Below, piece by piece: positions 16,514 to 25,265 of a stretch of 64,000 nucleotides of DNA. The notes beneath the pieces are model-generated. The model did no database searches, was not told the origin of the DNA, and saw only the letters and a list, made by a program, of their open reading frames with translations. Where the stretch lies: assembly GCA_947467145.1 (NCBI GenBank), contig CANIGJ010000022.1, forward strand, positions 1 to 64,000, given 5' to 3'. Within the stretch, counting starts at the first letter, position 1. Each line of letters opens with the position of its first letter. Origin of the DNA: Rhodospirillaceae bacterium. GTDB taxonomy: Bacteria; Pseudomonadota; Alphaproteobacteria; Rhodospirillales; UBA2165. The position numbers and the translations under genes are program-made.

Positions 16514-17143
16514 CTAGCTGGCTAGCATGAATTCCGCGCCATGGCGGATGGTGGCGGCAAGATACTTGAGATATTCCATCAGGATCAATTGCGCTGTGCC
16601 CGGCCATTGCCACCATTCTTCGCGTTTGAACTGCGGCGGGAAGACCGCATGCGGCACGATGCGGATATGCGGCATCACATGGCGGAACTCGGCCAGGCTG
16701 CGCGGCATGTGATAATTGGCGGTGACCAGCCGGATCGATTTGAAGCGCTCGTCGGCCAGCCATTCGGCCGTTTCGGTCGCATTGCCGAGCGTCGAGTTGG
16801 CGGCGTAACCGAGCGCGATGCAGCAGGTCAGCTCTTCGGGCGCCTTGCGCGAGATGTCGAGCAGTTGCTGCACGTCCACGCCCTGATAGACACCGGAGAC
16901 GAATAGTTTCTTGGCGCGTTTTTCCGAGAGCAATGTGATGCCCTCCTCGAGGCGTCCGGTCCCGCCGGTCAGCACCACGATGGCATCGGTTTCACCGGCC
17001 GGATCGTCGACGCTTTCCGGAATCGCCGAGACGAAGGCGAGGAAGCCAATACCCCACGCGATCAGGACGGCGACGATGACGAGGCCGGCAATCGAGGCGC
17101 GGCCCAGTTTTTTCTGCTTACGCGGACGCAGCGAAATCGTCAT
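16514..17143 (-). CDS. YdcF family (DUF218) membrane-anchored protein
   Basis: This 209-residue protein has an N-terminal basic stretch then one hydrophobic helix (about 16-38), followed by a DUF218 domain with DAIVVLTGGTGRLEEGITLL, KKLFVSGVYQGVD, NATETAEWL and VTANYHMPRS. YdcF/SanA/ElyC-type proteins act at the inner membrane and are linked to envelope synthesis, without a defined reaction. It lies 3 bp after ftsX. Confidence 0.88.
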   Translation of the reverse strand: MTISLRPRKQKKLGRASIAGLVIVAVLIAWGIGFLAFVSAIPESVDDPAGETDAIVVLTGGTGRLEEGITLLSEKRAKKLFVSGVYQGVDVQQLLDISRKAPEELTCCIALGYAANSTLGNATETAEWLADERFKSIRLVTANYHMPRSLAEFRHVMPHIRIVPHAVFPPQFKREEWWQWPGTAQLILMEYLKYLAATIRHGAEFMLAS

Positions 17144-17146
17144 CGA

Positions 17147-18052
17147 TCAAACCATCCGGGCGAGCGATTTCATGACGGTCGCCCGCGCAGTGACCATGGC
17201 GACGGCGGCCGCGACGGGGATCAGGGTCGCGATGGCGAGCCACACGCCGACACTCAAATGGATTTGCGGCAGCAGACCGAAGCCGAGATTGCCCATCAGC
17301 ATCGTCAGCAACAGCAGCGCCGGGCCGGCCAGCGCCACGCCGATCAGGCTGCCCTTGAAACCGAGCATCGAGGCGCGGATCGCGAATTGGCGCGCGATAT
17401 AGGCGTCGTGCGCACCGACGAAATGCATCACCTCGATGGTGTCGCGGTGCAGGGCCATGCCGGCGCGCGTCGTGAACACGACCGTGGCGGCGGTGGCGAC
17501 GGCGATCAGAATGACGATGATGATCGCGATCCATTCGACCGAATGGACGGCGCGCAGCAGCGAGCGCAGCCACACACCATGATCGTCGACCTGCACGCCG
17601 GTTATGTAGGGTGTCAGGAGCGCGGATATCATCTCCGCTTTAGGCGCGTTCGCCCGCTCGACCTGCACGTCGATCACCCAGGGCAGCGGGATCTCGGTCG
17701 AGCGCGCCGCCGAGCCGAGCCAAGGTTCGAGCAATTGCACGACGCGTTCGCGCGGTAGGACGTCGGCGCCGGCCACGCCCGGCATCTGCTTCAGCATGGC
17801 GATTGCGCCGGCGATGCGTTCCTCGTCGGCGCGTTGGTTCTCGCCGGCCGGCACCTGGATCGTGATGGTGTTCTCGATGCCGCGATCCAAGGTGCGCGCC
17901 GCATCGGCCAGCACGAACATGCCGGCGATCGAGAGTGCGGCCAGGAAGACCATGAAGGCCATCAGCCAGGGCAGGAAGCGCGTCGTGTCGTCCTGCGCGA
18001 TTGGCAGATCGGGCGTGCGCCAATCTATGCGCGTGGGCAGCCGGAACTTCAT
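17147..18052 (-). CDS. ftsX: Cell division protein FtsX
   Basis: This 301-residue permease-like protein has one N-terminal membrane helix (about 30-52), a periplasmic loop (about 55-165, with VLPRERVVQLLEPWLG) and three C-terminal helices, the FtsX layout. With FtsE it forms a divisome complex that controls septal peptidoglycan hydrolases through EnvC; an envC gene is at 46916. Its start overlaps ftsE by 4 bp (ATGA). Confidence 0.93.
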   Translation of the reverse strand: MKFRLPTRIDWRTPDLPIAQDDTTRFLPWLMAFMVFLAALSIAGMFVLADAARTLDRGIENTITIQVPAGENQRADEERIAGAIAMLKQMPGVAGADVLPRERVVQLLEPWLGSAARSTEIPLPWVIDVQVERANAPKAEMISALLTPYITGVQVDDHGVWLRSLLRAVHSVEWIAIIIVILIAVATAATVVFTTRAGMALHRDTIEVMHFVGAHDAYIARQFAIRASMLGFKGSLIGVALAGPALLLLTMLMGNLGFGLLPQIHLSVGVWLAIATLIPVAAAVAMVTARATVMKSLARMV

Positions 18053-18786
18053 AACAAGACGCGCCCGCGATCGGCGGCGAAGACGGAATCGAATTCGTCG
18101 GCATCGTCGTCGGCGATGTTTTCCAGGATGCGCACTTCGCCGTCGGCGAGCTTGAGGACGCGCTTGCCTGAACTGCGCACCAGCGCCTCATTGTGGGTGG
18201 CGATCACGACGGAGGTGCCGAGCTTGTTGAGCTCGCCGAACAAGTGCATGAGGCGCCCGGCGATATGGTCGTCGACATTGCCGGTGGGTTCGTCCGCCAG
18301 CAGAAGCTTGGGCTTGGCGATGACGGCGCGCGCGATGGCGACGCGCTGCTGCTGCCCGCCCGACAAGGTCGAGGGTCGGGCCTTCATGTGGTCCTTGAGG
18401 CCGACCCAGGCGAGCAGCTCTTCGACATGGCGTTTGACCTCGGACTCCCGCGCTTTTACCACGCGCAAGGGCAGGGCGACGTTGTCGAAGGCGCTCAGAT
18501 GGGGCAGCAGGCGGAATTCCTGGAAGACCACGCCGATCTTGCGCCGCAGGCCGGGCAGTTCATGGCGGGGCGTGGTCGAAATGTCGCGCCCGAAGAGCGA
18601 TATGTAGCCGCGCGACGGCCGTTGGGCGAGGTACATGAGCCGCAAAAGGGACGACTTTCCCGCCCCGCTGGCGCCGACCAGAAAATGGAACGAACCCGAA
18701 TCGAGTGAAAAACTGACGTCCTGGAGAACCTCAGGGCCCAATCCGTACCGCAGGCCGACGCTTTCGAAACGGACAACGTCATTCAT
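18049..18786 (-). CDS. ftsE: Cell division ATP-binding protein FtsE
   Basis: This 245-residue ABC ATPase has Walker A GASGAGKS at 38-45, the signature LSGGQQQRVAIARA and Walker B LLLADEPTGNVD. It energises FtsX at the division site. It is first in ftsE-ftsX-ydcF-plsC and divergent from the zinc-ribbon gene at 18969, sharing a 182-bp control region. Confidence 0.95.
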   Translation of the reverse strand: MNDVVRFESVGLRYGLGPEVLQDVSFSLDSGSFHFLVGASGAGKSSLLRLMYLAQRPSRGYISLFGRDISTTPRHELPGLRRKIGVVFQEFRLLPHLSAFDNVALPLRVVKARESEVKRHVEELLAWVGLKDHMKARPSTLSGGQQQRVAIARAVIAKPKLLLADEPTGNVDDHIAGRLMHLFGELNKLGTSVVIATHNEALVRSSGKRVLKLADGEVRILENIADDDADEFDSVFAADRGRVLL

Positions 18787-18968
18787 GCGGAATCGTCCGT
18801 TGGACCTGTTTGTTCGCTGTGAGCCACGCTATGCGGGCGTTTTTTCGATTGCGCCGACGCCTGCGCCGAACAAGCATCCGCGTGACGGTTTTCCCAAAAA
18901 CGCGGTCGCTTGAATTGCTTATAGGGTTTACCTATAAACGACGGTAACCTAATCCAAATTGGGGCCCG

Positions 18969-20234
18969 ATGTATATAACCTGTCCATCGTGCTCGACGTC
19001 ATACGAGGTCGACGGCACACAGATCAGCCCTTCGGGTCGGGCGGTCCGTTGCTTCAATTGCCATCATTCCTGGCAGCAATATCCGGTTGCGGCCCAACCG
19101 CCCCGCCCTGCGCCCATTATGCAACCCGCGCGATATGTGCCGCAATCGCAGCAGGGCTATGCGCAGCAGCAGGCCTATGCGCCGCAAGCCTACGCCCAGC
19201 CCACCTACGCACCGCAGCCGGCCTATCCGGAACCGTCCTATTACGCGCCGCCGCCACAGGCCTATGCCATGCCACCGGCGATGGCGCCGCGTCCGGCGGT
19301 GCAGCCGCGCCAGCCGGATTTCGATCCCGAGCCGGATTTCGCCGAAGAACCGCCGCCACCCCCGCCGCGTCCGCGCCCGGAGCCGGTGAAGGCCGCGCCG
19401 GCGCCCAAGCCCGTCGCGAAGCCCGCCCCGCCACCGCCGCCGGTCGAGGATCTGCCGTCCGATGACGAGTTGGATTCGATGCTGGGGCCGAATCGCACGG
19501 ACCGCGACGATGCGGCCTCGCGGATGTTCGGCGGCAGCGCCGCGTCGCGCGCCGAGCCCGAAGCCTACGACGAAGACAAGATCGCCAAGCTGCCCGATCC
19601 CGAGCCCTTGCGCCCGGTCTATGCCGGCAAGGTCGAAGATGACGACGATCTCGACGACGATATCGAACCCGACGAGATTCCCGATCCCGATCCGATCCCG
19701 ACCGTTTATGGCGGCGCGGACGATGACGATCTCGACGAGGACGATGATTTCGAAGAAAAGAGTGGCGGCCTCCGGCTGCTGATCGCGCCGGCGGTGACCG
19801 TCGTGGCGATCGGTGCGATCGTCGCCGGCTTGGTTTTGGCGCGCGAACCGATCGTGAAGCTCTGGCCGCCCGCCAACGATTACGTCTACGACCTGATGGG
19901 CCTGCACGTCATGCTGCCGGGCGAAGGCCTGAAGCGCGAACTCACGCGCACGGCGATGGAAACCATCGCCGATGTCGATCACGTCATCGCGACGGGCCTC
20001 ATCACCAATGTCAGCGACAAGGAGCAGCCGCTGCCGCAGGTCGTGGTCCAACTGATCGACGCCAACGAAAAGGTCCTGAACAGCAAGGTCATGACCTTGG
20101 AAAAGGCGACCCTGGCGGCCGGTGAAGTCCTGCAATTCAAGGCGGTGTTCGATGGCGCGCCGGCCACGGCGCGCAAGGTGCGCACGGAATGGGGCGGCTT
20201 CGCCACCGGCCCGGCCCCTGCGGCGGCCCATTAG
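18969..20234 (+). CDS. MJ0042 zinc-ribbon / DUF3426 membrane protein
   Basis: This 421-residue protein starts with a zinc ribbon of four cysteines (Cys5, Cys8, Cys28, Cys31) of the MJ0042 type. A long Pro/Gln/Tyr-rich then acidic low-complexity region follows (about 40-265), then one membrane helix (LLIAPAVTVVAIGAIVAGLV) and a DUF3426 domain facing the periplasm (about 300-415). AgmX-like proteins of this kind are often encoded next to ftsE. A link to gliding or polarity is known only in Myxococcus. Its role here is unknown. Confidence 0.85.
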   Translation: MYITCPSCSTSYEVDGTQISPSGRAVRCFNCHHSWQQYPVAAQPPRPAPIMQPARYVPQSQQGYAQQQAYAPQAYAQPTYAPQPAYPEPSYYAPPPQAYAMPPAMAPRPAVQPRQPDFDPEPDFAEEPPPPPPRPRPEPVKAAPAPKPVAKPAPPPPPVEDLPSDDELDSMLGPNRTDRDDAASRMFGGSAASRAEPEAYDEDKIAKLPDPEPLRPVYAGKVEDDDDLDDDIEPDEIPDPDPIPTVYGGADDDDLDEDDDFEEKSGGLRLLIAPAVTVVAIGAIVAGLVLAREPIVKLWPPANDYVYDLMGLHVMLPGEGLKRELTRTAMETIADVDHVIATGLITNVSDKEQPLPQVVVQLIDANEKVLNSKVMTLEKATLAAGEVLQFKAVFDGAPATARKVRTEWGGFATGPAPAAAH

Positions 20235-20240
20235 CGGCGC

Positions 20241-20801
20241 ATGAAGCTCAATCTCGGCTGCGGGGACAACAAGCGCGCCGGCTTCGTCAATTGCGACAAT
20301 CAGGCGGGATGCAATCCGGATCGGATCGTCGATCTGGAATCGTTTCCTTGGCCGTTCGACGACAACGTCGCCGACGAGGTCGTGCTCAGCCACGTCCTCG
20401 AGCATCTGGGCGAATCGTCGAAGGTCTATCTCGGCGTCATCAAGGAGCTTTATCGCGTTTGCGCGCCCGACGCGGTGGTGCATATCACCGTGCCGCATCC
20501 GCGCCACGACGATTTCCTGACCGACCCCACCCATGTGCGACCAATCCTGCCCGAGCAGTTCCATATGTTCTCGAAGAAGCAGACGGCCGCATGGCGCGCG
20601 GGCCATTTCGCCAACACGCCGCTGGCCGATTACCTCGATGTCGACTTCGAGGTCGAGGACGTGCAGTGGACCATCGAAGGGTACTGGATGCAGCGGCTGC
20701 AAACGGGCGAGATCGATACGGGCAAACTTACCGAGCTGGCGCGCACGCAGAACAACGTGCTGAAAGAAGCGAAAATCACCCTTCGAGTTAAAAAGGGTTA
20801 G
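20241..20801 (+). CDS. SAM-dependent methyltransferase-like protein
   Basis: This 186-residue protein starts with the class I methyltransferase glycine motif (MKLNLGCGDNKRAGFVN), followed by ESFPWPFDDNVADEVVLSHVLEHL and VHITVPHPRHDDFLTDP. The domain is shorter than usual, ending before a full C-terminal sheet. The substrate is unknown; similar proteins occur in surface-polysaccharide loci, but none are here. It begins 6 bp after the DUF3426 gene. Its stop overlaps the convergent gene by 4 bp. Confidence 0.8.
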   Translation: MKLNLGCGDNKRAGFVNCDNQAGCNPDRIVDLESFPWPFDDNVADEVVLSHVLEHLGESSKVYLGVIKELYRVCAPDAVVHITVPHPRHDDFLTDPTHVRPILPEQFHMFSKKQTAAWRAGHFANTPLADYLDVDFEVEDVQWTIEGYWMQRLQTGEIDTGKLTELARTQNNVLKEAKITLRVKKG

Positions 20802-21136
20802 AGAGCGATCCAGTCGACGTACTGCATCACCAGCTTCTTCATTTCGTCGGCATTGAGTTCAGAGACGGTCGCGACCGTCGGCAGTTCCGCCATGACCATC
20901 GTGCCGCAACGCGCGTTCACCACGCCCTGCGGGTTAATGACCAAGCGCATCGTATCCTGGCTGAGCGCGCCCTGAACCGTGGCGGTGAAGACGGTCAGAT
21001 AACCGGCGTCGATGGCCTCGCTCTGCGTGGCCAGGACGATCCCGCGCGGCTTAAGCGTTGCGTTCATCTCGGTCAGGACGGCGGGGACGATGGCGTCAAC
21101 GGCCGGGGCATGCATCGTGGTGCTGGTCATAAACAT
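20798..21136 (-). CDS. Hypothetical small protein
   Basis: This 112-residue soluble protein of mixed helix/strand has no signal or recognised motif. The two candidate starts are ATG 21136 (AAGGT just upstream) and ATG 21130. It is co-oriented with the TIGR02302 gene, whose stop lies 21 bp upstream of this start, so they are probably co-transcribed. I do not recognise the family. Confidence 0.65.
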   Translation of the reverse strand: MFMTSTTMHAPAVDAIVPAVLTEMNATLKPRGIVLATQSEAIDAGYLTVFTATVQGALSQDTMRLVINPQGVVNARCGTMVMAELPTVATVSELNADEMKKLVMQYVDWIAL

Positions 21137-21157
21137 CTACCTTGGATTTGACGAAAA

Positions 21158-23797
21158 CTAGAAGCGGCGAAGCAGGCGGCGGAGATAATCCATCTCCATC
21201 TCCGGGCGCCACATATCGCCCAGGCGCCGGCGCAACTCGTCGAGGATTTCGCGCGCGCGCGCAAGTTCGTTTTCCTGCGGGATCTTCACCGTGCCGTTCG
21301 GCTGGCCGTTGCTGTTCTCGTCCTGCTGGCGGCCGAACGGATCGCGGTTGCCGGGGCGCAGGCCCTGCAGCATCGGCCCGCCGTTGAACGGACCGAATTG
21401 ATTGAACTGGCCGCCCGGCTGGCCGCGGTTGAAGCCGAACTGCATTTGCCCCTGGCCTTGGCCCTGACCGCGCCCCATCTGTTGCGCCATCGCCTGGCCG
21501 CTTTGCTGCTGGCCTTCGCGTAAGGCTTCCAAGGCCTGCGTCTCGGGTCCGATCGCATCGCCCGGTTGGCCCTGACCGAGCGCCTGCTCGGCATCGCGCA
21601 TGAAGCGTTCGGCATTGCCGAGCCCTTCGGGCACCTCGCCCAGCATCTCGGCGAATTTCTGCATCAGTTCGCCGAGCTGGCGGCGCAATTCTTTTTGCTG
21701 CTCGTCCAGGCTCTGCGGCTCGCCGTCACCTTGTTGGCCTTGCTGACCCGGATTCGGTTTCTGGCCGGGACGCTGCTGCTGCGGGGGCTGCTGGCCCTGA
21801 TTGGGCTGGTTCTGGCCGCGCCGGCTCTGCTGTTCCTGCTGTTGCTTATAGGTATCGTCGAGCAGCTGTTCCTGGCGGCGGACCAGATCCTGCAACTCCT
21901 TCATGCCCTGCTGCATTTCGCGTTGCTGCTGACGCTGCGCCTCGCTCATCTGTTGGCGTTGCTGATTCTGCTGACCGCGCTGGGCGAGCGCGCCGCGCAT
22001 CTGATCGAGCATCTTCTGCAGCTCGCTCATCATCTCCTTGGCGGCGTCTTTCGAACCTTGGCGCATCAGTTCCTGGATCTGGTCCAGCATCTTCTGCAGA
22101 TCCTGCATGTCGGTGACCTGCTGATCGGGATCCATCTCCATCAGCTCGCCGCGATCCTGCAGCTCCTGCATCAGCGCGGACATGAACTTGTCCATCATCT
22201 CGCGCAGTTCGTTCATCAGCCGGTCGACTTCTTCCGGCGAGGCATTGCGATCGAGCGCTTCTTGCAGCGCCTGCTGCGCCGCCAACAGATCGCGATTGGC
22301 GTTGGCCGCCATGCCTTCCTCGAGCTTGACGGCGGTATCCCACAAGATGCGCTGCACCTCGGCGACCGCGCGATCGCTGCGATCTTGCTGCAGGCGCGCG
22401 CGCGCGACGCGCAGCGCCAGATACACCGTCGAATCGTCGTTGAAGCGCTTGGGCTCCTCGGTCACACCTTCGAGTTTGAGCGCGGCCAAGCGCCGATCGC
22501 GCACCTTCACGGTCAAGTGCTTGCGTATGTCGTACAGCTCGCGCGCCACCGGATGACCGAAGCGGCGTTCGGGCAGCATCAGCGGTTCGACCGTCGACAC
22601 ACCAACCTGTTCGTGCTCATCTGTGGCGATCAGATGTACCAGCACGGGCAGTCCGGCCCAGACGTGCGAAACGAGATCATGATTGGATTTGGACGACACC
22701 TCGGTCTTGTTGCCACCCGGCAAGGGCAGACGGATCAGGATTTCGTCTTCGCCGTCGGGCACGGCCTGGCCGTCGAGCCGGCGGATCGAGGCGGTGAGCG
22801 TCTTCAGGCCGTAATCGTCGGATGCCGAATAGGGCAGGGCGATACGCAGCTCGCGCGTCGCTTCCGGCGCCGAAGTGAATTCGACGACGGGCGACAGGTC
22901 CGGCGTGACCGATAGGTTCCAACTGCCGATTTCACGCCCGCGCTGCGTGACGGCGAGTTTGGTGCCGGTCTTGATCTCGGTTTCGATGTGATAGGCATCG
23001 GCGTCGATGCGGTTGAACGGCGTTGTCTGCTTGCCGATCACGAGGTCCGGGATCTTGCCGCCGCCCGCCATCTGGGCCAGCACGGTGCTACCGGCGGGGA
23101 TTTCGATCTTGTCGTCCTTGTCGCCGGCGCGCGCCCGCGCGCCATCCTTGCCGCCGACATGCAGCACGATTGGCGGCGCCTGGGTGTAGCCGGGCGGCGT
23201 GATCCAGATATTGAGCTCGATCCCGTTGCCCAGGATCGACGCGGACTGCATCGGCGGAATGAAGCCGCGGCCGATCCGTTTGAAGCTGTCGCTGCCCGCC
23301 GCGATGGCGCCGATCAGCAGCAACGCCGCGATGGCGGCGCGCAGGCCCCAGCCGTCGCGTCCGACCAGTCCGGCGCGCGGCAGTTTCAGGCGCAGCGATT
23401 GCGACTGCTGCGCCATGCGCGCCAGGTGCGCCTGCCATAATCCGGCGGCGACCGGATCGTTGGTACCGACGGCCAGCTTGTCGTCGAGTGCGGCGAGCGG
23501 GCGGTGCGCGAGATCGCTATCGGTTTCGATGCGGTGGCGCGCGGCCTGATCGCCCAGACGCGGCATCTGCATGAGGGCCCGATACAGGCCGGCGCAAATG
23601 GCGAACAGCACGCCGAGTACGATCAGCCCATGCAGCCAGGTCGGCAGGTAGCGGAACAGGTCGAGCAGGGAGGTCGCGATGAAAACGGCGGCGAGCACCG
23701 TCACCGGCCACAATTTGGGCCAGAAATATTCGAGCAGTAGCCCCGCCCTCGCGAGGGCGAGCTGGAGTTTGAGGGTGGATCCGCGGTCGAACTTCAA
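21158..23797 (-). CDS. TIGR02302 family protein (DUF4175)
   Basis: This 879-residue protein is close to the family's usual length of about 850. Two or three hydrophobic helices lie at the N-terminus (about 25-80 and 160-185). A periplasmic region with Ig-like strands follows, and the C-terminal 350 residues are extremely Gln/Met-rich helix (MQELQDRGELMEM, QQQREMQQGM, QGQGQGQGQM). The family is confined mainly to alphaproteobacteria and lies next to lysA-argH, as here. Function is unknown; envelope localisation is inferred. The start is a TTG at 23797, with no better upstream codon. Confidence 0.85.
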   Translation of the reverse strand: MKFDRGSTLKLQLALARAGLLLEYFWPKLWPVTVLAAVFIATSLLDLFRYLPTWLHGLIVLGVLFAICAGLYRALMQMPRLGDQAARHRIETDSDLAHRPLAALDDKLAVGTNDPVAAGLWQAHLARMAQQSQSLRLKLPRAGLVGRDGWGLRAAIAALLLIGAIAAGSDSFKRIGRGFIPPMQSASILGNGIELNIWITPPGYTQAPPIVLHVGGKDGARARAGDKDDKIEIPAGSTVLAQMAGGGKIPDLVIGKQTTPFNRIDADAYHIETEIKTGTKLAVTQRGREIGSWNLSVTPDLSPVVEFTSAPEATRELRIALPYSASDDYGLKTLTASIRRLDGQAVPDGEDEILIRLPLPGGNKTEVSSKSNHDLVSHVWAGLPVLVHLIATDEHEQVGVSTVEPLMLPERRFGHPVARELYDIRKHLTVKVRDRRLAALKLEGVTEEPKRFNDDSTVYLALRVARARLQQDRSDRAVAEVQRILWDTAVKLEEGMAANANRDLLAAQQALQEALDRNASPEEVDRLMNELREMMDKFMSALMQELQDRGELMEMDPDQQVTDMQDLQKMLDQIQELMRQGSKDAAKEMMSELQKMLDQMRGALAQRGQQNQQRQQMSEAQRQQQREMQQGMKELQDLVRRQEQLLDDTYKQQQEQQSRRGQNQPNQGQQPPQQQRPGQKPNPGQQGQQGDGEPQSLDEQQKELRRQLGELMQKFAEMLGEVPEGLGNAERFMRDAEQALGQGQPGDAIGPETQALEALREGQQQSGQAMAQQMGRGQGQGQGQMQFGFNRGQPGGQFNQFGPFNGGPMLQGLRPGNRDPFGRQQDENSNGQPNGTVKIPQENELARAREILDELRRRLGDMWRPEMEMDYLRRLLRRF

Positions 23798-23848
23798 ATC
23801 GCTACACTCTCGGTCCGGGCCTAAACGTTGCCTGGGCGGACCGGGTTG

Positions 23849-25108
23849 TTACCGATCCATCCAGTCCGGGAATTGTTCATGGTCCAGGAAAGTCTGAAGA
23901 CCAATGCGCTTTCTGACCACTGCGAAATCCGCACCCCGGACCAGCACTTCGGGCACGAGATCGCGGCTATTGTATGTCGACGACATCACCGAACCGTAGG
24001 CGCCGGCCGTGCGGATGGCGAGCAGATCGCCAGCCTTCACCGGCGCCAATGCCAGTTGTGTCGCGAACGTATCGCCAGTTTCGCAGACCGGGCCCACCAC
24101 GTCTACAAGTTCGGGGGCCTCATTTGTCGCGGAAACCGGCACAATTTCATGCTTTGCGTCGTATAGAGCCGGGCGCAGCAGGTCGTTCATGGCGGCATCG
24201 ACGATGGCAAAGCGCCGGGTCGCCCCGTCCTTAACATAGATGACGCGGGTCACCAGGACGCCGGCGTTGCCGACGATCAGGCGGCCCGGCTCGAACGCCA
24301 GGCGGCAGCCGAGGTCGCCCACGGTTTCGCGCACGATCTGGCCATATTCTGCCGGCGGCGGAATGTCCTCACCGTCATAGGGCACGCCGAGCCCACCACC
24401 CAAGTCGAGATGGGTGATCGCAACGCCGTCGGCGCGCAGCATGGCGACCAAGTCGCGCACGCGGATGAAGGCTTCGCGGAAGGGCTCGTACTCGGTGATC
24501 TGCGAGCCGATATGAACGGCCAGGCCGACGATGCGCACATTGCCCAGATCGCGCGCATCGGCGATGACGCGATGCGCCGCGGTCCATTCGATGCCGAACT
24601 TGTTCTCGTTGAGCCCGGTGGTGATCTTGGCGTGCGTATGCGCATCCACATCCGGATTGATGCGCAAGGTGACGATGGCGGTTTTGCCCAGGCGCTTGGC
24701 GACGCGATTGATGGCGGCCAATTCGGGTTCGGATTCGGCGTTGATCGAACGGATGCCCGCGACGAGGGCTTGCTCGATCTCGGCATCTGTCTTGCCGACG
24801 CCGGAGAACACGATCTTGTCGGCCGGCATGCCGGCCGCCAGGGCGCGTGTCAGTTCGCCGCCCGACACCACGTCGGCGCCGGCGCCCAGCTTGGCGAGCG
24901 TGCGCAGCACGGCCAGATTGCTGTTCGCTTTCACGGCGAAGCACACAGTCGCATCGAGGCCGGTCAGCGCATCGGCGAAGATGCGGAACTGCCGTTCGAT
25001 GGTCGCCTGCGAATAGCAATAGAACGGCGTGCCGACCGCATCGGCGATCTTGGCCAGCGGCACGTCTTCGGCGTTCAGCGCGCCGCTCTGATAATTGAAA
25101 TCGTCCAT
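23849..25108 (-). CDS. lysA: Diaminopimelate decarboxylase
   Basis: This 419-residue protein is a fold-III PLP enzyme. The PLP lysine is Lys60 (TVCFAVKANSN), with the phosphate-binding HLDLGGGLGVPY and substrate-contact CETGDTFA near the C-terminus. It makes L-lysine from meso-diaminopimelate in the final lysine step. It lies 9 bp after the small lipoprotein gene in the order argH-lipoprotein-lysA. Confidence 0.96.
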   Translation of the reverse strand: MDDFNYQSGALNAEDVPLAKIADAVGTPFYCYSQATIERQFRIFADALTGLDATVCFAVKANSNLAVLRTLAKLGAGADVVSGGELTRALAAGMPADKIVFSGVGKTDAEIEQALVAGIRSINAESEPELAAINRVAKRLGKTAIVTLRINPDVDAHTHAKITTGLNENKFGIEWTAAHRVIADARDLGNVRIVGLAVHIGSQITEYEPFREAFIRVRDLVAMLRADGVAITHLDLGGGLGVPYDGEDIPPPAEYGQIVRETVGDLGCRLAFEPGRLIVGNAGVLVTRVIYVKDGATRRFAIVDAAMNDLLRPALYDAKHEIVPVSATNEAPELVDVVGPVCETGDTFATQLALAPVKAGDLLAIRTAGAYGSVMSSTYNSRDLVPEVLVRGADFAVVRKRIGLQTFLDHEQFPDWMDR

Positions 25109-25117
25109 AATTGTGTC

Positions 25118-25255
25118 TTAACGGCTTGGATAGTGGCGCGGATATTCGGACTCGTCGTTTTCGAGTTTGCCCTTTTTGCCGCACGCCGACAGGGCCGAGA
25201 CCGCGAACACCGCGATCATCGTCACGAGCACCAGCTTTTTGATCGTCTCGCTCAT
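25118..25255 (-). CDS. Small LptM-like lipoprotein (45 residues)
   Basis: Read from ATG 25255, the product is 45 residues. It has a basic start (MSETIKKLV), a hydrophobic core and a lipobox LSAC with Cys25, followed by GKKGKLENDESEYPRHYPSR. The C-G-x-K-G pattern after the lipid cysteine is that of the YifL/LptM-type lipoproteins, whose E. coli member aids LPS-translocon (LptD) maturation and is likewise encoded beside lysine-pathway genes. It fits exactly between argH (10-bp gap) and lysA (9-bp gap). Its size makes it easy to miss. Confidence 0.8.
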   Translation of the reverse strand: MSETIKKLVLVTMIAVFAVSALSACGKKGKLENDESEYPRHYPSR

Positions 25256-25265
25256 TGCCTTGTCC

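Noticed and set aside
18999..20702. 567-codon open frame on the minus strand
   Set aside because: It is antisense to the zinc-ribbon/DUF3426 and methyltransferase genes, which have clear family motifs. Its product is Arg/Gly/Ile-rich without motifs, typical of an antisense frame in GC-rich DNA.
21566..22915. 449-codon plus-strand frame rich in Leu, membrane-like
   Set aside because: It mirrors the Gln/Glu-rich coding strand of the TIGR02302 gene; the Leu runs are the complement of CAG/CTG-type codons.
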